The notes: generated by a model from the letters alone, not told the origin. Positions 27,644 through 39,956 are shown, numbered from the stretch's first letter. The stretch is 64,000 nucleotides of DNA from Variovorax sp. OV329 (GCF_900114785.1 NZ_FOUG01000004.1:124001-188000), one strand, 5' to 3'. A program made the numbers and translations.

Positions 27644-28144
27644 ATGGCTTCCCGCTTCTTCAATCCCCTCGCCCTGTGGACCGACGTGGCCGCCAAGACG
27701 GGAAACATGCTCCTGTCGTCCAGCACCGTCGTCCAGATCCGCACCCAGCGCATCTTGAACAGCGCCTTTTCCCCCAGCGAGTCCGATCTGGCGGAACTGG
27801 GCCTCATGGGCCAGGAAAAGCTGGCTGCCGTGAGCGAATCGGGCAGCGCCATGGCAAGCCAGATGCATGCCACGCATTTCGCGCTCACCCACCGTGCGAT
27901 GCGCCAGACGCTACAAACGGTGGATGCGCTGGCCGGATTGATGCTGAGCATCTCGCCGTCGAACACCGCGGCTCAGGCACAGCGGCTGATCAAGGCGGCG
28001 AACCGGACGGCCGCCACCGCCAGCCAGCTCTCTTCGGCCTCGGCCCGCATCGCGCAGCGCGGGCTGCGGCCTATCTACGGCCGCGCCACCTCGAATGCCC
28101 AGCGGCTGACGCTCACGGAGCGTTTACCAGACGCAGCAGCGTGA
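27644..28144 (+). CDS. Phasin family protein (polyhydroxyalkanoate granule-associated)
   Basis: A 166-residue, helix-rich protein with no signal peptide, beginning MASRFFNPLALWTDVAAKTG and rich in Ala, Ser, Gln and Thr, as in phasins that coat polyhydroxyalkanoate granules. The context supports it: a PhaR-type palindrome sits upstream. I chose ATG 27644 because the frame before it is not protein-like. The end overlaps 32 bp with the opposite-strand metallophosphoesterase gene. Confidence 0.72.
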   Translation: MASRFFNPLALWTDVAAKTGNMLLSSSTVVQIRTQRILNSAFSPSESDLAELGLMGQEKLAAVSESGSAMASQMHATHFALTHRAMRQTLQTVDALAGLMLSISPSNTAAQAQRLIKAANRTAATASQLSSASARIAQRGLRPIYGRATSNAQRLTLTERLPDAAA

Positions 28145-29285
28145 TCTCGGAGGGGGCACCGAAGCGCTTGGGCGGCCCCCAGTAGCCGGTGCCCCGGCTC
28201 ACGTAGATCCACATGTCGTGCAGCCGGTGCAGGCCCGCAGTGAAGGGCTGCTGCAGCGGCACGAAAAGATTCCAGGGAAAGAACTGGCCGCCATGCGTGT
28301 GGCCGGAGATCTGCAGCTGGTAGCCCGCCTGCGCTGCGGCAATGGCGCTGCGCGGCTGGTGCGCGAGCAGCAGCCGGGTGTGCACCTGCGGCGGGGCGTC
28401 GCGCACGGCACCCTCCGGGTCGCTCGCGTGGCTCGCGTCGAAGTGGGCCGCCGTGTAGTCGGTAACGCCGGCCACCACCAGCGAGCTCTCGTGCACTTCC
28501 TCGTCGGTCTGCGCACCGCTCACGTTGCGGGTCTGCAGCACCACGTGCTCGTTCATCAGCACCCGCAGGCCCAGCCGGCGAAGTTCATCGACCCAGTCGT
28601 GTGCGCCGGCGTAGTACTCATGGTTGCCCGTCACCACGAAGGTTCCGTGGCGCGCCTTCAGCCGTGCCAGCGGCGCGACATGCGAACGAAGCTCGGGCAC
28701 GGTGCCGTCGACCAGGTCGCCTGTGATAGCCACCATGTCCGCCCCCAGGCGGTTCACCGCGCTCACGATGCGTTCGATGTATCGCACCCGGATTGTCGGA
28801 CCCACGTGGATGTCGCTGAGCTGCGCAATGGTGAAGCCTTCCAGCTGGCTGGGCAGGCTCGCAATGGGGATGTCCACCCGCCGCACCCGCGCGGTGCGCC
28901 GCGCATTGAAGAAGCCCACCAGCGTGATCAGGCTGGCCAGCAGCGGTACCACCAGAGCGCTCGTGGTGCGCCAGGTGGGATCAGCCGCGCTGCCGGCGAT
29001 GCCTGCCAGCGCCCACTGCACCAGCAGAAGCACATCGCGCAGCACGCTCAGCACGAAGAGCGAGGAGAACCAGCCCATGCTAACCAACCCCACCCACTTC
29101 AGCCACGCCGGCACCCGCCAGCTGCGGCGGGAAAGAAAGGGAAGCGGCATGCTCGCCGCGGAAACCACCAGCAGCACGGCCAGCACCGGCCAGGCCGGCG
29201 TGCGCTCCGCCAGCGCTGGCAGCAGGCGAAGTGCGAGCAACGCATGCAGCAGCGTGACGAGGGTGGTGAGCGGGAGAAGCGCCAT
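28113..29285 (-). CDS. Membrane-anchored metallophosphoesterase
   Basis: A 390-residue protein with about four N-terminal membrane helices (residues 1-125) and a C-terminal calcineurin-like metallophosphoesterase domain. All five metal-site motifs are readable: DIHVG, GDLVDG, GNHEYY, and the final SGHTHGGQ, with AHQP between. It resembles YaeI/YkuE-type enzymes; the natural substrate is unknown. Its 3' end overlaps the phasin gene. Confidence 0.88.
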   Translation of the reverse strand: MALLPLTTLVTLLHALLALRLLPALAERTPAWPVLAVLLVVSAASMPLPFLSRRSWRVPAWLKWVGLVSMGWFSSLFVLSVLRDVLLLVQWALAGIAGSAADPTWRTTSALVVPLLASLITLVGFFNARRTARVRRVDIPIASLPSQLEGFTIAQLSDIHVGPTIRVRYIERIVSAVNRLGADMVAITGDLVDGTVPELRSHVAPLARLKARHGTFVVTGNHEYYAGAHDWVDELRRLGLRVLMNEHVVLQTRNVSGAQTDEEVHESSLVVAGVTDYTAAHFDASHASDPEGAVRDAPPQVHTRLLLAHQPRSAIAAAQAGYQLQISGHTHGGQFFPWNLFVPLQQPFTAGLHRLHDMWIYVSRGTGYWGPPKRFGAPSEITLLRLVNAP

Positions 29286-29388
29286 TCACTTGAGTATGCT
29301 GCAGCGCATCAAAGAATGCTTGCGAAGCGCATGACAACACCCGTCACAAGGTGTCATCCGTCTCGAAATCGAGCGGGAATTTTCTCGA

Positions 29389-29874
29389 TCAGGAACGGGC
29401 GCTCTTCGTGTCGGTGCCCTGCGGCCACTCGAAGACGTTGCGGGTCGACGTGCCGGCACCGCCGACGGTGATCTCGCGCACGATCGCGGCGCCGCCCAGC
29501 ACGGCTTCCGCAGAGTACTTGCCGGGGTCCAGGCGGGCGACCAGGTAGGGGCCGCTCGCACGGACGTGGTCCAGGACCACCCGACCCTGCGCATCGCGCA
29601 CCGTGAGCAGCACGTCGGCCGCAAAGGCGGCGCCCTGGCCATCCTTGACCGCGAACTCGAACACCGCGGACCAGCGAGGTTCCACGGTGCGCATCAACTC
29701 GGCTTCTTCGGACCCGATACCGCCGCTCATGTACTCGATGCCCTGGGACAAGAGGATGGGCGGGTTGTAGACGGCCGCCTGGGCAGTCATGCACGCCAAT
29801 GCCAGGATCGCGCCTGCACACAGCGCCGCGGGCCCGGCAGGGGCCTTCCTCGTCATGTCCGGATGGAAGCTCAT
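29389..29874 (-). CDS. Secreted protein, paralogue A
   Basis: A 161-residue exported protein with a signal peptide ending near residue 34 (QAA). The mature region has PPILLSQGIEYMSGGIGSEEAELM followed by a small beta-rich domain with VVRDAQGR/DPGKYSAEA elements that look like a carboxypeptidase-regulatory or transthyretin-like fold. It is clearly paralogous to the neighbouring gene: both share xNPPIxLxxxxxEYMxGGxGxxEAxxM and PRWxAxFxFA. The function is unknown. Two in-frame Met codons near the start make the exact N-terminus uncertain. Confidence 0.75.
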   Translation of the reverse strand: MSFHPDMTRKAPAGPAALCAGAILALACMTAQAAVYNPPILLSQGIEYMSGGIGSEEAELMRTVEPRWSAVFEFAVKDGQGAAFAADVLLTVRDAQGRVVLDHVRASGPYLVARLDPGKYSAEAVLGGAAIVREITVGGAGTSTRNVFEWPQGTDTKSARS

Positions 29875-29989
29875 GGAAGTCCTTTCTAGATCCTGGAGAC
29901 GTGGCCTGTGCTGCGGATGGAGGCAAGCGCCACGCGAAGGGACTCTGCGCCGGACGCCTTACGAGCTTCTTAAGGCGATGGCGGCGGCG

Positions 29990-30460
29990 CTACTTCAGCG
30001 CTGCCTGCGTCTGGTCCGGCGTGCTCAGGTTCGAAGGCCAGACGAACGTCGCCTTGGCCCCCCTGCCCTGCACCACGACGAGCGGCTGGATCAGCGTCAG
30101 GCCATCCAGCGTGGCTTCCACGGTGTAGCTACCCGGCGCAAGCCGCGCCAGCAGGTGCGGCGAATCGGCCATCACGCCCAGCGCCTGGTAGCCGTTGTAG
30201 GCGTCCCGAACCACCAGTTTGACGCCTGCCACGCGATTGCGGCCGTTCCCTGATTCGTTCATGGCGAACTGGAAGCTCGCCGCCCAGCGCGGCGACACCA
30301 TGTCCATGAAAGCAGCCTCGGCCTGGCCGCTGCCGCCGCACATGTATTCCGTGCCTTCCGGCGCCAGGCGGATCGGCGGGTTGGCCAGGACGGCCGCATG
30401 GGCCTGCGCGAAGGAAATGCCCAGCAGGAGGGCGAGGCCAAGGGGGCGCAGCGATTTCAT
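29990..30460 (-). CDS. Secreted protein, paralogue B
   Basis: A 156-residue exported protein with signal peptide MKSLRPLGLALLLGISFAQA. The mature part begins ANPPIRLAPEGTEYMCGGSG and continues PRWAASFQFA, GVKLVVRDAYNGYQ and APGSYTVEATLDGLT, matching paralogue A 115 bp downstream. The two are a tandem duplication on the same strand. ATG 30460 is the best start; ATG 30487 would add nine residues. Function unknown. Confidence 0.78.
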   Translation of the reverse strand: MKSLRPLGLALLLGISFAQAHAAVLANPPIRLAPEGTEYMCGGSGQAEAAFMDMVSPRWAASFQFAMNESGNGRNRVAGVKLVVRDAYNGYQALGVMADSPHLLARLAPGSYTVEATLDGLTLIQPLVVVQGRGAKATFVWPSNLSTPDQTQAALK

Positions 30461-31147
30461 GATGGAACTCTGGAACGGCGAAGGCATGGGACTGAAAGGC
30501 TCCGACAGGGAAGGAGGTGCTTCATGCGTCCTAGCAAGACTGATGCACACCGGATCCGACCCGTCCGGGGCTGGCCAGGGAGTGCGCTGGACAGGCAGTC
30601 CTGGTTTGTAGCCCGCACGGCTCGCATTCCCGAGAGGGCAAACCCCCTGGAACGGCGAGCACTGTTCATCCAGTACCCACTTGCTCGCGGGCGCGGCACC
30701 CGTGACGCAACGCATACAGCTGTGGCGTGTTTTCCAAGGCGACAAAACCGGCCCACGGGGCGCGGCTGTTCCTGCTATCTCTTCTTATTTCTTCTATTTC
30801 AAATTAGTAGTAGTAGTAGGAGATTGCCTGCACCTGTGGAAAGCCTGCTTTTCTCCATGGCCATCAAGGACTTGCATGCGCTCGACCACTGTGCGCAGCT
30901 GCGCTTCGCAACTGCTTCGCCAAACTGAACAAGATCGGCGAATTCGCCCGGCCTGTGGACAAGCACCTTCTTGTGCGAAAAATTTCCCCAGAGTTGTGCT
31001 TTGACAGCGAGTCGTCCAAGCGGTAAAGAAAGAATCCGGCGCAAAAAATCGCCTGCCCACTAAATAAGCAGACTGTTGTTTATCCTTTGCAATCAACCAC
31101 TTGCGACGGCCTTACACAGTAGTCCGAGAGTTGTTCACAGACTTGCC

Positions 31148-31170
31148 CAAGTTTTCTGGGGAGAAACTTG
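31148..31170. repeat. Short inverted repeat (caagttt/aaacttg)
   Basis: Arms caagttt (31148-31154) and aaacttg (31164-31170) pair over 7 bp across a 9-base loop rich in G. It sits in an AT-rich, gene-free stretch downstream of gyrB. There is no T-run on either side, so it is not a typical terminator. Confidence 0.5.
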
Positions 31171-31214
31171 ATGACGCGTTGATGACCAGTACAGCTGGAC
31201 GGAGTGCGAATTCG

Positions 31215-31239
31215 CCTGCCTGATTTTTAAGCAGGCAGG
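31215..31239. repeat. Inverted repeat (cctgcctg/caggcagg)
   Basis: An 8-bp perfect stem (31215-31222 with 31232-31239) encloses a T-rich 9-base loop, 30 bp before the gyrB terminator. It could be a second terminator arm or a protein-binding palindrome. Nothing else identifies it. Confidence 0.55.
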
Positions 31240-31268
31240 GGTCTGGCTGATCACGGACGCCAGAAAGC

Positions 31269-31293
31269 AAAACGCCACCCGAAGGTGGCGTTT
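31269..31293 (-). terminator. gyrB intrinsic terminator
   Basis: The stem cgccacc/ggtggcg with a 4-base loop, flanked by A- and T-runs, lies 24 bp after the gyrB stop codon. It ends the dnaA-dnaN-gyrB block. Confidence 0.85.
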
Positions 31294-31316
31294 GTGCGAG
31301 AAGACGCGAAAGCGTC

Positions 31317-33947
<2,631 letters not shown>

Positions 33948-34086
33948 TCAAACTCTCCGGGGCGAGCCGACAGGGCTGGCGCCGCCATTCATCTCTGCCA
34001 CGTCTTGCAATCTTGAAAGGCTGCACCGCGGCCCGGGCACCGGCCGCGTGCAGTGGCCCCTGCGCAAGGCAGGGGTGGTGCGGAGC

Positions 34087-35193
34087 TCAGATCCGCATGG
34101 GCATCACGACGTACTTGAAGGTCGCGTTCTCGGGGATGGTGACCAGCGCCGAGCTGTTGGAATCGGCCAGGTCGATGCGCACCATGTCCTGGCCCATGTT
34201 GGCCAGGGCTTCGATGAGATAGGTGACGTTGAAGCCGATCTCGATGGCGTCGCCGCCGTAGTCGATGTCCAGTTCGTCCTGCGCCTCTTCCTGCTCCGCG
34301 TTGTTGGACGCGATGCGCAGGGTGCCCGGCTCGATGTTCAGCCGCACGCCCTTGAACTTCTCGGACGTCAGGATGGCGGTGCGCTGCAGGCTGGCCAGCA
34401 GCGGGGCGCGGCCCAGCGTCACGCTGTTCTTGTGCCCCTTGGGGATCACGCGGTTGTAGTCGGGGAACTTGCCCTCGACCAGCTTGGTGACGAACTCCAT
34501 GCCGCCGAAGCTGAACTTGGCCTGGTTGTTCGCGAACTGCATCTCGATGGCGCCTTCGGCGTCGGACAGCAGTCGCTGCATCTCCAGCACCGTCTTGCGC
34601 GGCAGGATCACTTCCTGGCGCGGCACCTCGACGTCCAGCGTGGCGGAAGCGAAGGCCAGGCGGTGGCCGTCGGTGGCCACCAGGCTCAGCTGCTTGCCCT
34701 CGGCCACGAACAGGATGCCGTTGAGGTAGTAGCGGATGTCATGCACCGCCATGGCGAAGGACACCTGCGAGAGCAGGTCCTTCAGGGTCTTCTGCGGCAC
34801 GCTGAAGGCGGGACCGAAGTTGGCCGATTCCTGCACCAGCGGGAAGTCCTCGGCCGGCAGGCTCTGCAGCGTGAAGCGGCTCTTGCCACCCTTGAGCACC
34901 AGCTTGTTCTGGCTCGATTCGAGGCTGACGGTCTGGTCGGCCGGCATGGTCCGCAGGATGTCCACCAGCTTGCGAGCACCCACGGTGGTGGTGAAGGCGC
35001 CTTCGTCCCCACCCAGCTCGGCCGTGGTGCGGATCTGGATCTCCAGGTCGCTGGTCGTCAGCTGGATCTGGCCGCCGGCCTTGCGGATCAGCACATTGGC
35101 CAGGATCGGAAGCGTATGCCGGCGCTCCACGATGCCTGCCACCGACTGCAGCGCGGCAAGGATTTTGTCTTGTGTTGCCTTCAGGACGATCAT
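34087..35193 (-). CDS. dnaN: DNA polymerase III sliding clamp
   Basis: A 368-residue beta clamp that tethers polymerase III to DNA. The three clamp subdomains are in order, starting MIVLKATQDKILAALQSVAGIVERRHTLPIL (shown as landmarks MIVLKATQ and ERRHTLPIL) and ending in ATFKYVVMPMRI, the conserved C-terminal hydrophobic-cleft strand. It follows dnaA by 138 bp and precedes gyrB by 148 bp, the standard arrangement. Confidence 0.98.
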   Translation of the reverse strand: MIVLKATQDKILAALQSVAGIVERRHTLPILANVLIRKAGGQIQLTTSDLEIQIRTTAELGGDEGAFTTTVGARKLVDILRTMPADQTVSLESSQNKLVLKGGKSRFTLQSLPAEDFPLVQESANFGPAFSVPQKTLKDLLSQVSFAMAVHDIRYYLNGILFVAEGKQLSLVATDGHRLAFASATLDVEVPRQEVILPRKTVLEMQRLLSDAEGAIEMQFANNQAKFSFGGMEFVTKLVEGKFPDYNRVIPKGHKNSVTLGRAPLLASLQRTAILTSEKFKGVRLNIEPGTLRIASNNAEQEEAQDELDIDYGGDAIEIGFNVTYLIEALANMGQDMVRIDLADSNSSALVTIPENATFKYVVMPMRI

Positions 35194-35331
35194 GTGTACC
35201 TCTTCTCTTCCTTCGGTTTCTTCTTCAGATTCGGTTCAACGGCCGCGCAGCACGACGGCACGCCAGCGCGGACAAACAGGCGACGGTAACGCACGGGCGG
35301 GGCAAGCGCATGTCGAGCGGGGCTTGCGCCA

Positions 35332-36711
35332 TCAGCCCTTGAGCGTCTGCTCGAGCACGTGCAGCTGCTGGTTGAGTTCGGTCAGCTGCTGGCGCTCGCC
35401 CGAGATCTTGCGCACCGCATGCAGCACGGTGGTGTGGTCGCGCCCGCCGAAGAGCTCGCCGATCTCGGGCAGGCTCTTCTGCGTGAGTTCCTTGGCCAGG
35501 TACATCGCGATCTGGCGCGGCCGTGCGATCGAGGCCGGGCGCTTCTTGCTGTACATGTCGGCGACCTTGATCTTGTAGTAGTCGGCCACCGTCTTCTGGA
35601 TGTTTTCCACCGAGATCTGCCGGTTCTGGATCGACAGCAGGTCGCGCAGGGCCTCGCGCGCCAGCACGATCGAGATCTCTTTCTGGTTGAAGCGCGAATA
35701 CGCCAGGATCTTGCGCAGCGCGCCTTCGAGTTCGCGCACGTTGGAGCGCACGTTCTTGGCCACGAAGAAAGCCACTTCCTCGGGCATCTCGGTGCCCTCG
35801 GCGCGCGCCTTGTTGATCAGGATGGCCACGCGCATCTCCAGCTCGGGCGGCTCGATGGCCACCGTGAGACCGGAGTCGAAGCGCGAGACCAGCCGCTCGT
35901 GGATGTCCGCCAGGCCCTTGGGGTAGGTGTCGCTGGTCATCACGATGTGCGACTTCTTGGCCAGCAGGGCTTCGAAGGCGTTGAAGAATTCTTCCTGGGT
36001 GCGGTCCTTGTTGGCGAAGAACTGCACGTCGTCGATGAGCAGCAGGTCCAGCGAGTGGTAGCGCTCCTTGAACTCGTCGAAGGTCTTGCGCTGATAGGCC
36101 TTGACCACATCCGAGACGAACTGCTCGGCATGGATGTAGAGAACTTTGGCGTCCGACCGGTCGGCGAGCAGGCGGTTACCCACAGCGTGCATCAGGTGGG
36201 TCTTGCCCAGACCGACGCCGCCGTAGATGAAAAGCGGGTTGTAAAGGTGCCCCGGCATGCCGGCCACGTGCATGGCCGCGGCACGCGCCATGCGGTTGGC
36301 GGTGCCTTCCACCAGGGTATCGAAGGTGAGGCTGGCGTTGAGCCGGTTCTTGAAGCCGGCAGCCGCCGGCTCCTCGCCCAGGCCGCCGACTTCGCGCGGG
36401 ACGTCGGTTTCCACCAAGGCAGCCACAGGTGCAGGCCGGACGGGAATTTCTCGAGGAGCAAGCGCTAACTCAATGATCACGGGCTGGCCGTAGAGCTTCT
36501 CGGCCAGGGCTGCGATCTTGCCGGCGTACTGGGCCCGGATCCAGTCGAGCTTGAAGCGGTTCGCGACGAAGACGGTGACGCGCGAGAGGTCGTCCGCGAC
36601 CTGTGCGGTCAGCGGCTTGATCCAGGTGTTGAACTGCTGCTCGGACAGTTCCTGCGCGAGCTGGTCGACGCAGGCCTGCCAGAGGCTGTCGCCGATTCCG
36701 TCACTCGACAT
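35332..36711 (-). CDS. dnaA: Chromosomal replication initiator DnaA
   Basis: A 459-residue AAA+ initiator. Domain I at the N-terminus ([19 protein letters not shown]), a short linker, then the AAA+ core with Walker [10 protein letters not shown] and Walker [10 protein letters not shown], and domain IV with the box-recognition signature [15 protein letters not shown] near the C-terminus. DnaA opens the origin and loads the helicase. ATG 36711. The origin lies just upstream (36712-37211), with a perfect DnaA box at 36822-36830. Confidence 0.98.
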   Translation of the reverse strand: MSSDGIGDSLWQACVDQLAQELSEQQFNTWIKPLTAQVADDLSRVTVFVANRFKLDWIRAQYAGKIAALAEKLYGQPVIIELALAPREIPVRPAPVAALVETDVPREVGGLGEEPAAAGFKNRLNASLTFDTLVEGTANRMARAAAMHVAGMPGHLYNPLFIYGGVGLGKTHLMHAVGNRLLADRSDAKVLYIHAEQFVSDVVKAYQRKTFDEFKERYHSLDLLLIDDVQFFANKDRTQEEFFNAFEALLAKKSHIVMTSDTYPKGLADIHERLVSRFDSGLTVAIEPPELEMRVAILINKARAEGTEMPEEVAFFVAKNVRSNVRELEGALRKILAYSRFNQKEISIVLAREALRDLLSIQNRQISVENIQKTVADYYKIKVADMYSKKRPASIARPRQIAMYLAKELTQKSLPEIGELFGGRDHTTVLHAVRKISGERQQLTELNQQLHVLEQTLKG

Positions 36712-36771
36712 GGGCAGGGGAAACCGGGTGGTGGCGCAGGGTTTGTCCCTCGGTCATTTTCGTTCTGGATT

Positions 36772-36780
36772 TGTGGATAG
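36772..36780 (-). promoter_or_regulatory. DnaA box (one mismatch)
   Basis: On the minus strand this reads CTATCCACA, one mismatch from the consensus TTATNCACA. It lies 42 bp from the perfect box and points in the opposite direction. Confidence 0.7.
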
Positions 36781-36821
36781 TTGCTTGCGCCATGCGCCCG
36801 GCATTCTAACTTGTCAAAACC

Positions 36822-36830
36822 TTATCCACA
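36822..36830 (+). promoter_or_regulatory. DnaA box (perfect)
   Basis: TTATCCACA, a perfect match to the DnaA-box consensus, about 110 bp upstream of the dnaA start codon. Confidence 0.85.
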
Positions 36831-36873
36831 CCGTCCGGCAGGGGGTGGGAAAGCCCGAGAAAAGTGCTGTGCA

Positions 36874-36902
36874 TTGTCTCCCGGGCAAATGTTTGCGATA
36901 AT
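36874..36902 (+). promoter_or_regulatory. Candidate sigma-70 promoter for rpmH-rnpA
   Basis: TTGTCT (36874-36879), 17-bp spacer, GATAAT (36897-36902). The spacing is ideal and the -10 differs from TATAAT by one base; the -35 matches four of six. It would give an approximately 300-base leader before rpmH. Confidence 0.6.
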
Positions 36903-37211
36903 CGCGGGTTTCCCTCTAGGCCAGAGTCAGCGGGTGCGCTCGTGGATCACTTTTGACAAGTGGATACCGCCTTCGCACCGGGGCGCCTTGCGCGCAAGGC
37001 AAGGCTTGGGGAGAAGAACCGAAGAAATCGGCCAGGCAGCCCGTCCCCGCATGAAGCGGGGGCACGGTCACGCCGCGAGCGGCTGCCGGGGCGTCCTGCT
37101 GAATCAAGCCGGGGCCGCGGTCGTCCGCGAGCAAAAGAGCCACGAGATTTGGCAAGGCGTCCGTGCAGTTCATGAACTGGGGCCGTCGCCAAGGCAATCA
37201 GGAAAATCATC

Positions 37212-37346
37212 ATGAAACGCACGTATCAAGCATCCAAAGTCCGCCGCGCCCGTACCCACGGCTTTCTGGTCCGCATGAAGACCCGCGGCGGCCGCGCCGT
37301 CATCAACGCTCGCCGCGCCAAGGGCCGCAAGCGCCTGGCCGTCTAA
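37212..37346 (+). CDS. rpmH: 50S ribosomal protein L34
   Basis: A 44-residue, very basic ribosomal protein: it begins [12 protein letters not shown] and ends GRKRLAV, the standard L34 pattern. It is the first gene of the rpmH-rnpA-yidD-yidC-mnmE operon diverging from dnaA. It is too short for many automatic tracks. The start is ATG 37212, nine bases after ggaaaatc. Confidence 0.97.
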   Translation: MKRTYQASKVRRARTHGFLVRMKTRGGRAVINARRAKGRKRLAV

Positions 37347-37447
37347 GCGGCCCGCCGGGTCCAACGCGACGGATCCACGCACCGACGCTGGCCGCCAGAC
37401 TGCCAGTTGCCTCGTTGCCGCCGACCGTCGACTTGCGCCCGGACTTC

Positions 37448-37858
37448 ATGCAGCGGCTCCAGACCCGCGCGCAATTCCAGGCTGTTCTTGCAGGCTCCAC
37501 TGTGGCGCGCACTCCCCACTTCGCGTTGCACCGATGTGCACTCGAAGCGCCTGTGCGCGCCGGTGAAACGCCGGCAACAGCCCTGTTCGAACCGCCGGCC
37601 ACCTGGCTCGGCGCCATGGTGCCCAAGCGCTGGGCCCGGCGTGCCGTCACCCGCAACGCCATCAAGCGCCAGATCTACACCGTGAGCGCAAGCTTCGAAG
37701 GCGGTCTGCCGCAGGCTGCCTACCTGGTGCGCCTGCGTTCGGGCTTCGATCGCAAGGTCTTTCCCAGCGCCACTTCGGTGGCGCTGAAGGCGGCCGTGCG
37801 CGCCGAGTTGCTGCGGCTCTTCGAACGCCTGGACGGCCGCAAGGGAGTCGCGTCGTGA
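37448..37858 (+). CDS. rnpA: Ribonuclease P protein component
   Basis: A 136-residue basic protein that binds the RNase P RNA to process tRNA 5' ends. Signature AVTRNAIKRQI matches the conserved RNxIKR loop. I chose ATG 37448 (MQRLQTRAQFQAV), the typical family start; a longer open frame upstream is not like the family. Its TGA overlaps the GTG of yidD. Confidence 0.93.
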   Translation: MQRLQTRAQFQAVLAGSTVARTPHFALHRCALEAPVRAGETPATALFEPPATWLGAMVPKRWARRAVTRNAIKRQIYTVSASFEGGLPQAAYLVRLRSGFDRKVFPSATSVALKAAVRAELLRLFERLDGRKGVAS

Positions 37859-38184
37859 GCAGCATGCCGGCCGATGGCGCCGCCACCTCGCCGTCGCTGG
37901 CCGCGCGTGCCCTCGTCTTCCTGGTTAAGGGCTACCGCCTGCTGCTGAGCCCCTGGCTGGGCTCGGCCTGCCGCTTCTCGCCCACCTGCTCCGTGTATTC
38001 CATCGAGGCCCTGCAGACGCACGGCGCGATGCACGGCAGCTACCTCACCCTTCGCCGCCTGGCGCGCTGCCATCCGTGGTGCGACGGCGGCCACGACCCG
38101 GTGCCCGCCAAGGGCCGGAACGGCGCGTCCCCTGCGGGCGGGCTGTTCTCACATCTCTCTTCCGACAAGAAGTCATCTCCATGA
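37855..38184 (+). CDS. yidD: Membrane protein insertion efficiency factor YidD
   Basis: A 109-residue protein of the YidD family, with YRLLLSPWLGSACRFSPTCSVYSIEAL and the ARCHPWCDGGHDPVP block; the three conserved cysteines are present. It supports YidC in membrane protein insertion. GTG 37855 overlaps the rnpA stop; ATG 37864 is an alternative. Its stop overlaps the yidC start. Confidence 0.94.
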   Translation: MSSMPADGAATSPSLAARALVFLVKGYRLLLSPWLGSACRFSPTCSVYSIEALQTHGAMHGSYLTLRRLARCHPWCDGGHDPVPAKGRNGASPAGGLFSHLSSDKKSSP

Positions 38185-39956
38185 ACGATATCCGCCGAAC
38201 CATCCTCTGGGTGATCTTTGGTTTCTCGCTGGTGTTGCTGTGGGACCAGTGGCAGGTCTACAACGGCCGCAAGCCCACCTTCATGCCCTCGGCCCAGGTG
38301 GCCCATGAAGACGCCAAGAAGCAGCCGGTGGCGCCGGCGGGCAACGACGTGCCCAGTGCCGCCGCGAGCGGCAGCGGCTCCGCAGGCGCCGCCGCGTCCA
38401 GCGTGCCGGCCCAGCCGGCCACTGCCGCACCGGTGGCCCAGAAGGTCGAGGTGAAGACCGACGTCTTCCGCGCGGTCATCAACAGCGACGGCGGCACCCT
38501 GTCCCGCCTCGAACTCTCCCAGTACCTGGACCAGACCAGCCAGCACGGCCTGGTGGAATGGTTCAAGCGCCTGATCGGCCAGCCGGTGCCGCCCGCCGAG
38601 GAGCGCCCCGTCACACTGATGGAGGACGGCTCGCCCGCCACCCGCTACGTGGCGCAGACCGGCCTGCTCAACCCCGATGACAAGGGCCCGCACTTCCCCA
38701 CCCACCTCACGCCCATGCGCCTGAAGGAAGGTCCGCTGACCCTGGCCGACGGCCAGGACACGCTGGAGGTGAGCTTCGAGTCCGAGCCGCAGGGCGGCCT
38801 GAAGTACGTCAAGACCTACGTGTTCAAGCGCGGCGACTATTCCATCCGCGTGCGCCACCAGGTGGTCAACGTGAGCGACCAGCCCCAGGAGGCGCAGCTG
38901 TACCTGCAACTGGTGCGCCACGGCACCGTGCCCGGCACCACCATGTTCGGCACCAACACCTTCACCGGCCCGGCCTTCTATACCAACGAGAAGAAGTTCC
39001 ACAAGGTCAGCTTCGAGGACATCGCCAAGAAGAAGGCCGAGGTGCCGCCGGCAGCCGACAACGGCTGGGTGGCCATGGTGCAGCACTACTTCGCCTCGGC
39101 CTGGCTGCTGAACGTGCCGGGCAGCGAAGACCTCAAGCGCGAGTTCCGCGTCGCCGACCTGGGCAACAACCTGTTCTCGGCGGCCATGGTGGTGAACCTG
39201 CCCAAGCTGGCACCGGGCGCGACCAAGGTGCTGGAAAGCAACCTGTTCGCCGGCCCTGAAGAAGAGAAGAAGCTCGAGGCCCTCGCCCCCGGCCTGGACC
39301 TGGTCAAGGACTACGGCATCTTCGCCATCATCTCCAAGCCGCTGTACTGGTTGCTCAACAAGCTGCACGGCATCCTGGGCAACTGGGGCTGGTCCATCGT
39401 GGCGCTGGTGGTGCTGCTCAAGGCCGCTTTCTACTGGCTCAACGCCAAGGCCTACGGCAGCATGGCCAAGATGAAGGCGATCAATCCCAAGATCATGGAG
39501 ATGCGCGAGCGCCTGAAGGACAAGCCGCAGGAGATGCAGCAGGAGATGATGCGCATCTACCGCGAGGAGAAGGTCAACCCGATGGGCGGCTGCTTCCCCA
39601 TCGTGATCCAGATCCCGGTGTTCATCGCCCTGTACTGGGTGCTGCTCTCGTCGGTGGAAATGCGCCACGCGCCCTGGATCCTGTGGATCCACGACCTGTC
39701 GGCACCCGACCCGTGGTTCATCCTGCCGGTCATCATGACCGCCACCTCGCTGGTGCAGACCTGGCTGAACCCCACGCCGCCCGATCCGATGCAGGCTCGC
39801 CTGATGTGGATCATGCCGCTGGCCTTCAGCGTGATGTTCATCTTCTTCCCGGCCGGCCTGGTGCTGTACTGGATCACGAACAACGCGCTGTCGATCCTGC
39901 AGCAGTGGTTCATCAACAAGCGCCTGGGCGTGCTGGGCGAACCGAAGAAGAAGTAA
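38181..39956 (+). CDS. yidC: Membrane protein insertase YidC
   Basis: A 591-residue inner-membrane insertase. One N-terminal helix (residues 5-22) leads to a large periplasmic domain (about 60-365) preceded by an Ala/Pro-rich linker, then the five-helix core ([54 protein letters not shown]). YidC inserts membrane proteins with or without Sec. ATG 38181 overlaps the yidD stop. A terminator follows. Confidence 0.97.
   Translation: MNDIRRTILWVIFGFSLVLLWDQWQVYNGRKPTFMPSAQVAHEDAKKQPVAPAGNDVPSAAASGSGSAGAAASSVPAQPATAAPVAQKVEVKTDVFRAVINSDGGTLSRLELSQYLDQTSQHGLVEWFKRLIGQPVPPAEERPVTLMEDGSPATRYVAQTGLLNPDDKGPHFPTHLTPMRLKEGPLTLADGQDTLEVSFESEPQGGLKYVKTYVFKRGDYSIRVRHQVVNVSDQPQEAQLYLQLVRHGTVPGTTMFGTNTFTGPAFYTNEKKFHKVSFEDIAKKKAEVPPAADNGWVAMVQHYFASAWLLNVPGSEDLKREFRVADLGNNLFSAAMVVNLPKLAPGATKVLESNLFAGPEEEKKLEALAPGLDLVKDYGIFAIISKPLYWLLNKLHGILGNWGWSIVALVVLLKAAFYWLNAKAYGSMAKMKAINPKIMEMRERLKDKPQEMQQEMMRIYREEKVNPMGGCFPIVIQIPVFIALYWVLLSSVEMRHAPWILWIHDLSAPDPWFILPVIMTATSLVQTWLNPTPPDPMQARLMWIMPLAFSVMFIFFPAGLVLYWITNNALSILQQWFINKRLGVLGEPKKK

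Larger units (their letters stand above)
30461..31316. other. Long non-coding region between secreted-protein genes and gyrB
   Basis: This 856-bp gap has no convincing protein; its open frames have unnatural composition. It is AT-richer than its surroundings, includes a (TAG)n-like run near 30806-30821, two near-matches to DnaA boxes (TGTGGACAA at 30954-30962 and TTGTTCACA at 31131-31139), two hairpins, and the gyrB terminator at its right edge. It may be decayed DNA, part of the origin-proximal control region, or contain a small RNA; I cannot tell. Confidence 0.5.
36712..37211. other. oriC: Chromosomal replication origin region (oriC candidate)
   Basis: This 500-bp gap between divergent dnaA and rpmH is the usual place for oriC in Burkholderiales. 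It has one perfect DnaA box, TTATCCACA at 36822-36830, one near-perfect box on the other strand, CTATCCACA (as TGTGGATAG at 36772-36780), and weaker copies such as AGTGGATAC near 36959. No protein-coding frame is credible. The known strong boxes are few, so accessory boxes may lie elsewhere, for example in the gap near 30.9-31.2 kb. Confidence 0.75.

Noticed and set aside
30398..31096. Open frames in the gap before gyrB
   Set aside because: Their amino-acid content is random-looking, there are no ribosome sites, and no known pattern. Treated as non-coding.
36781..37215. Open frame in the oriC gap
   Set aside because: It overlaps the DnaA box and promoter, has unnatural composition, and runs into rpmH in another frame. 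It is not a gene.
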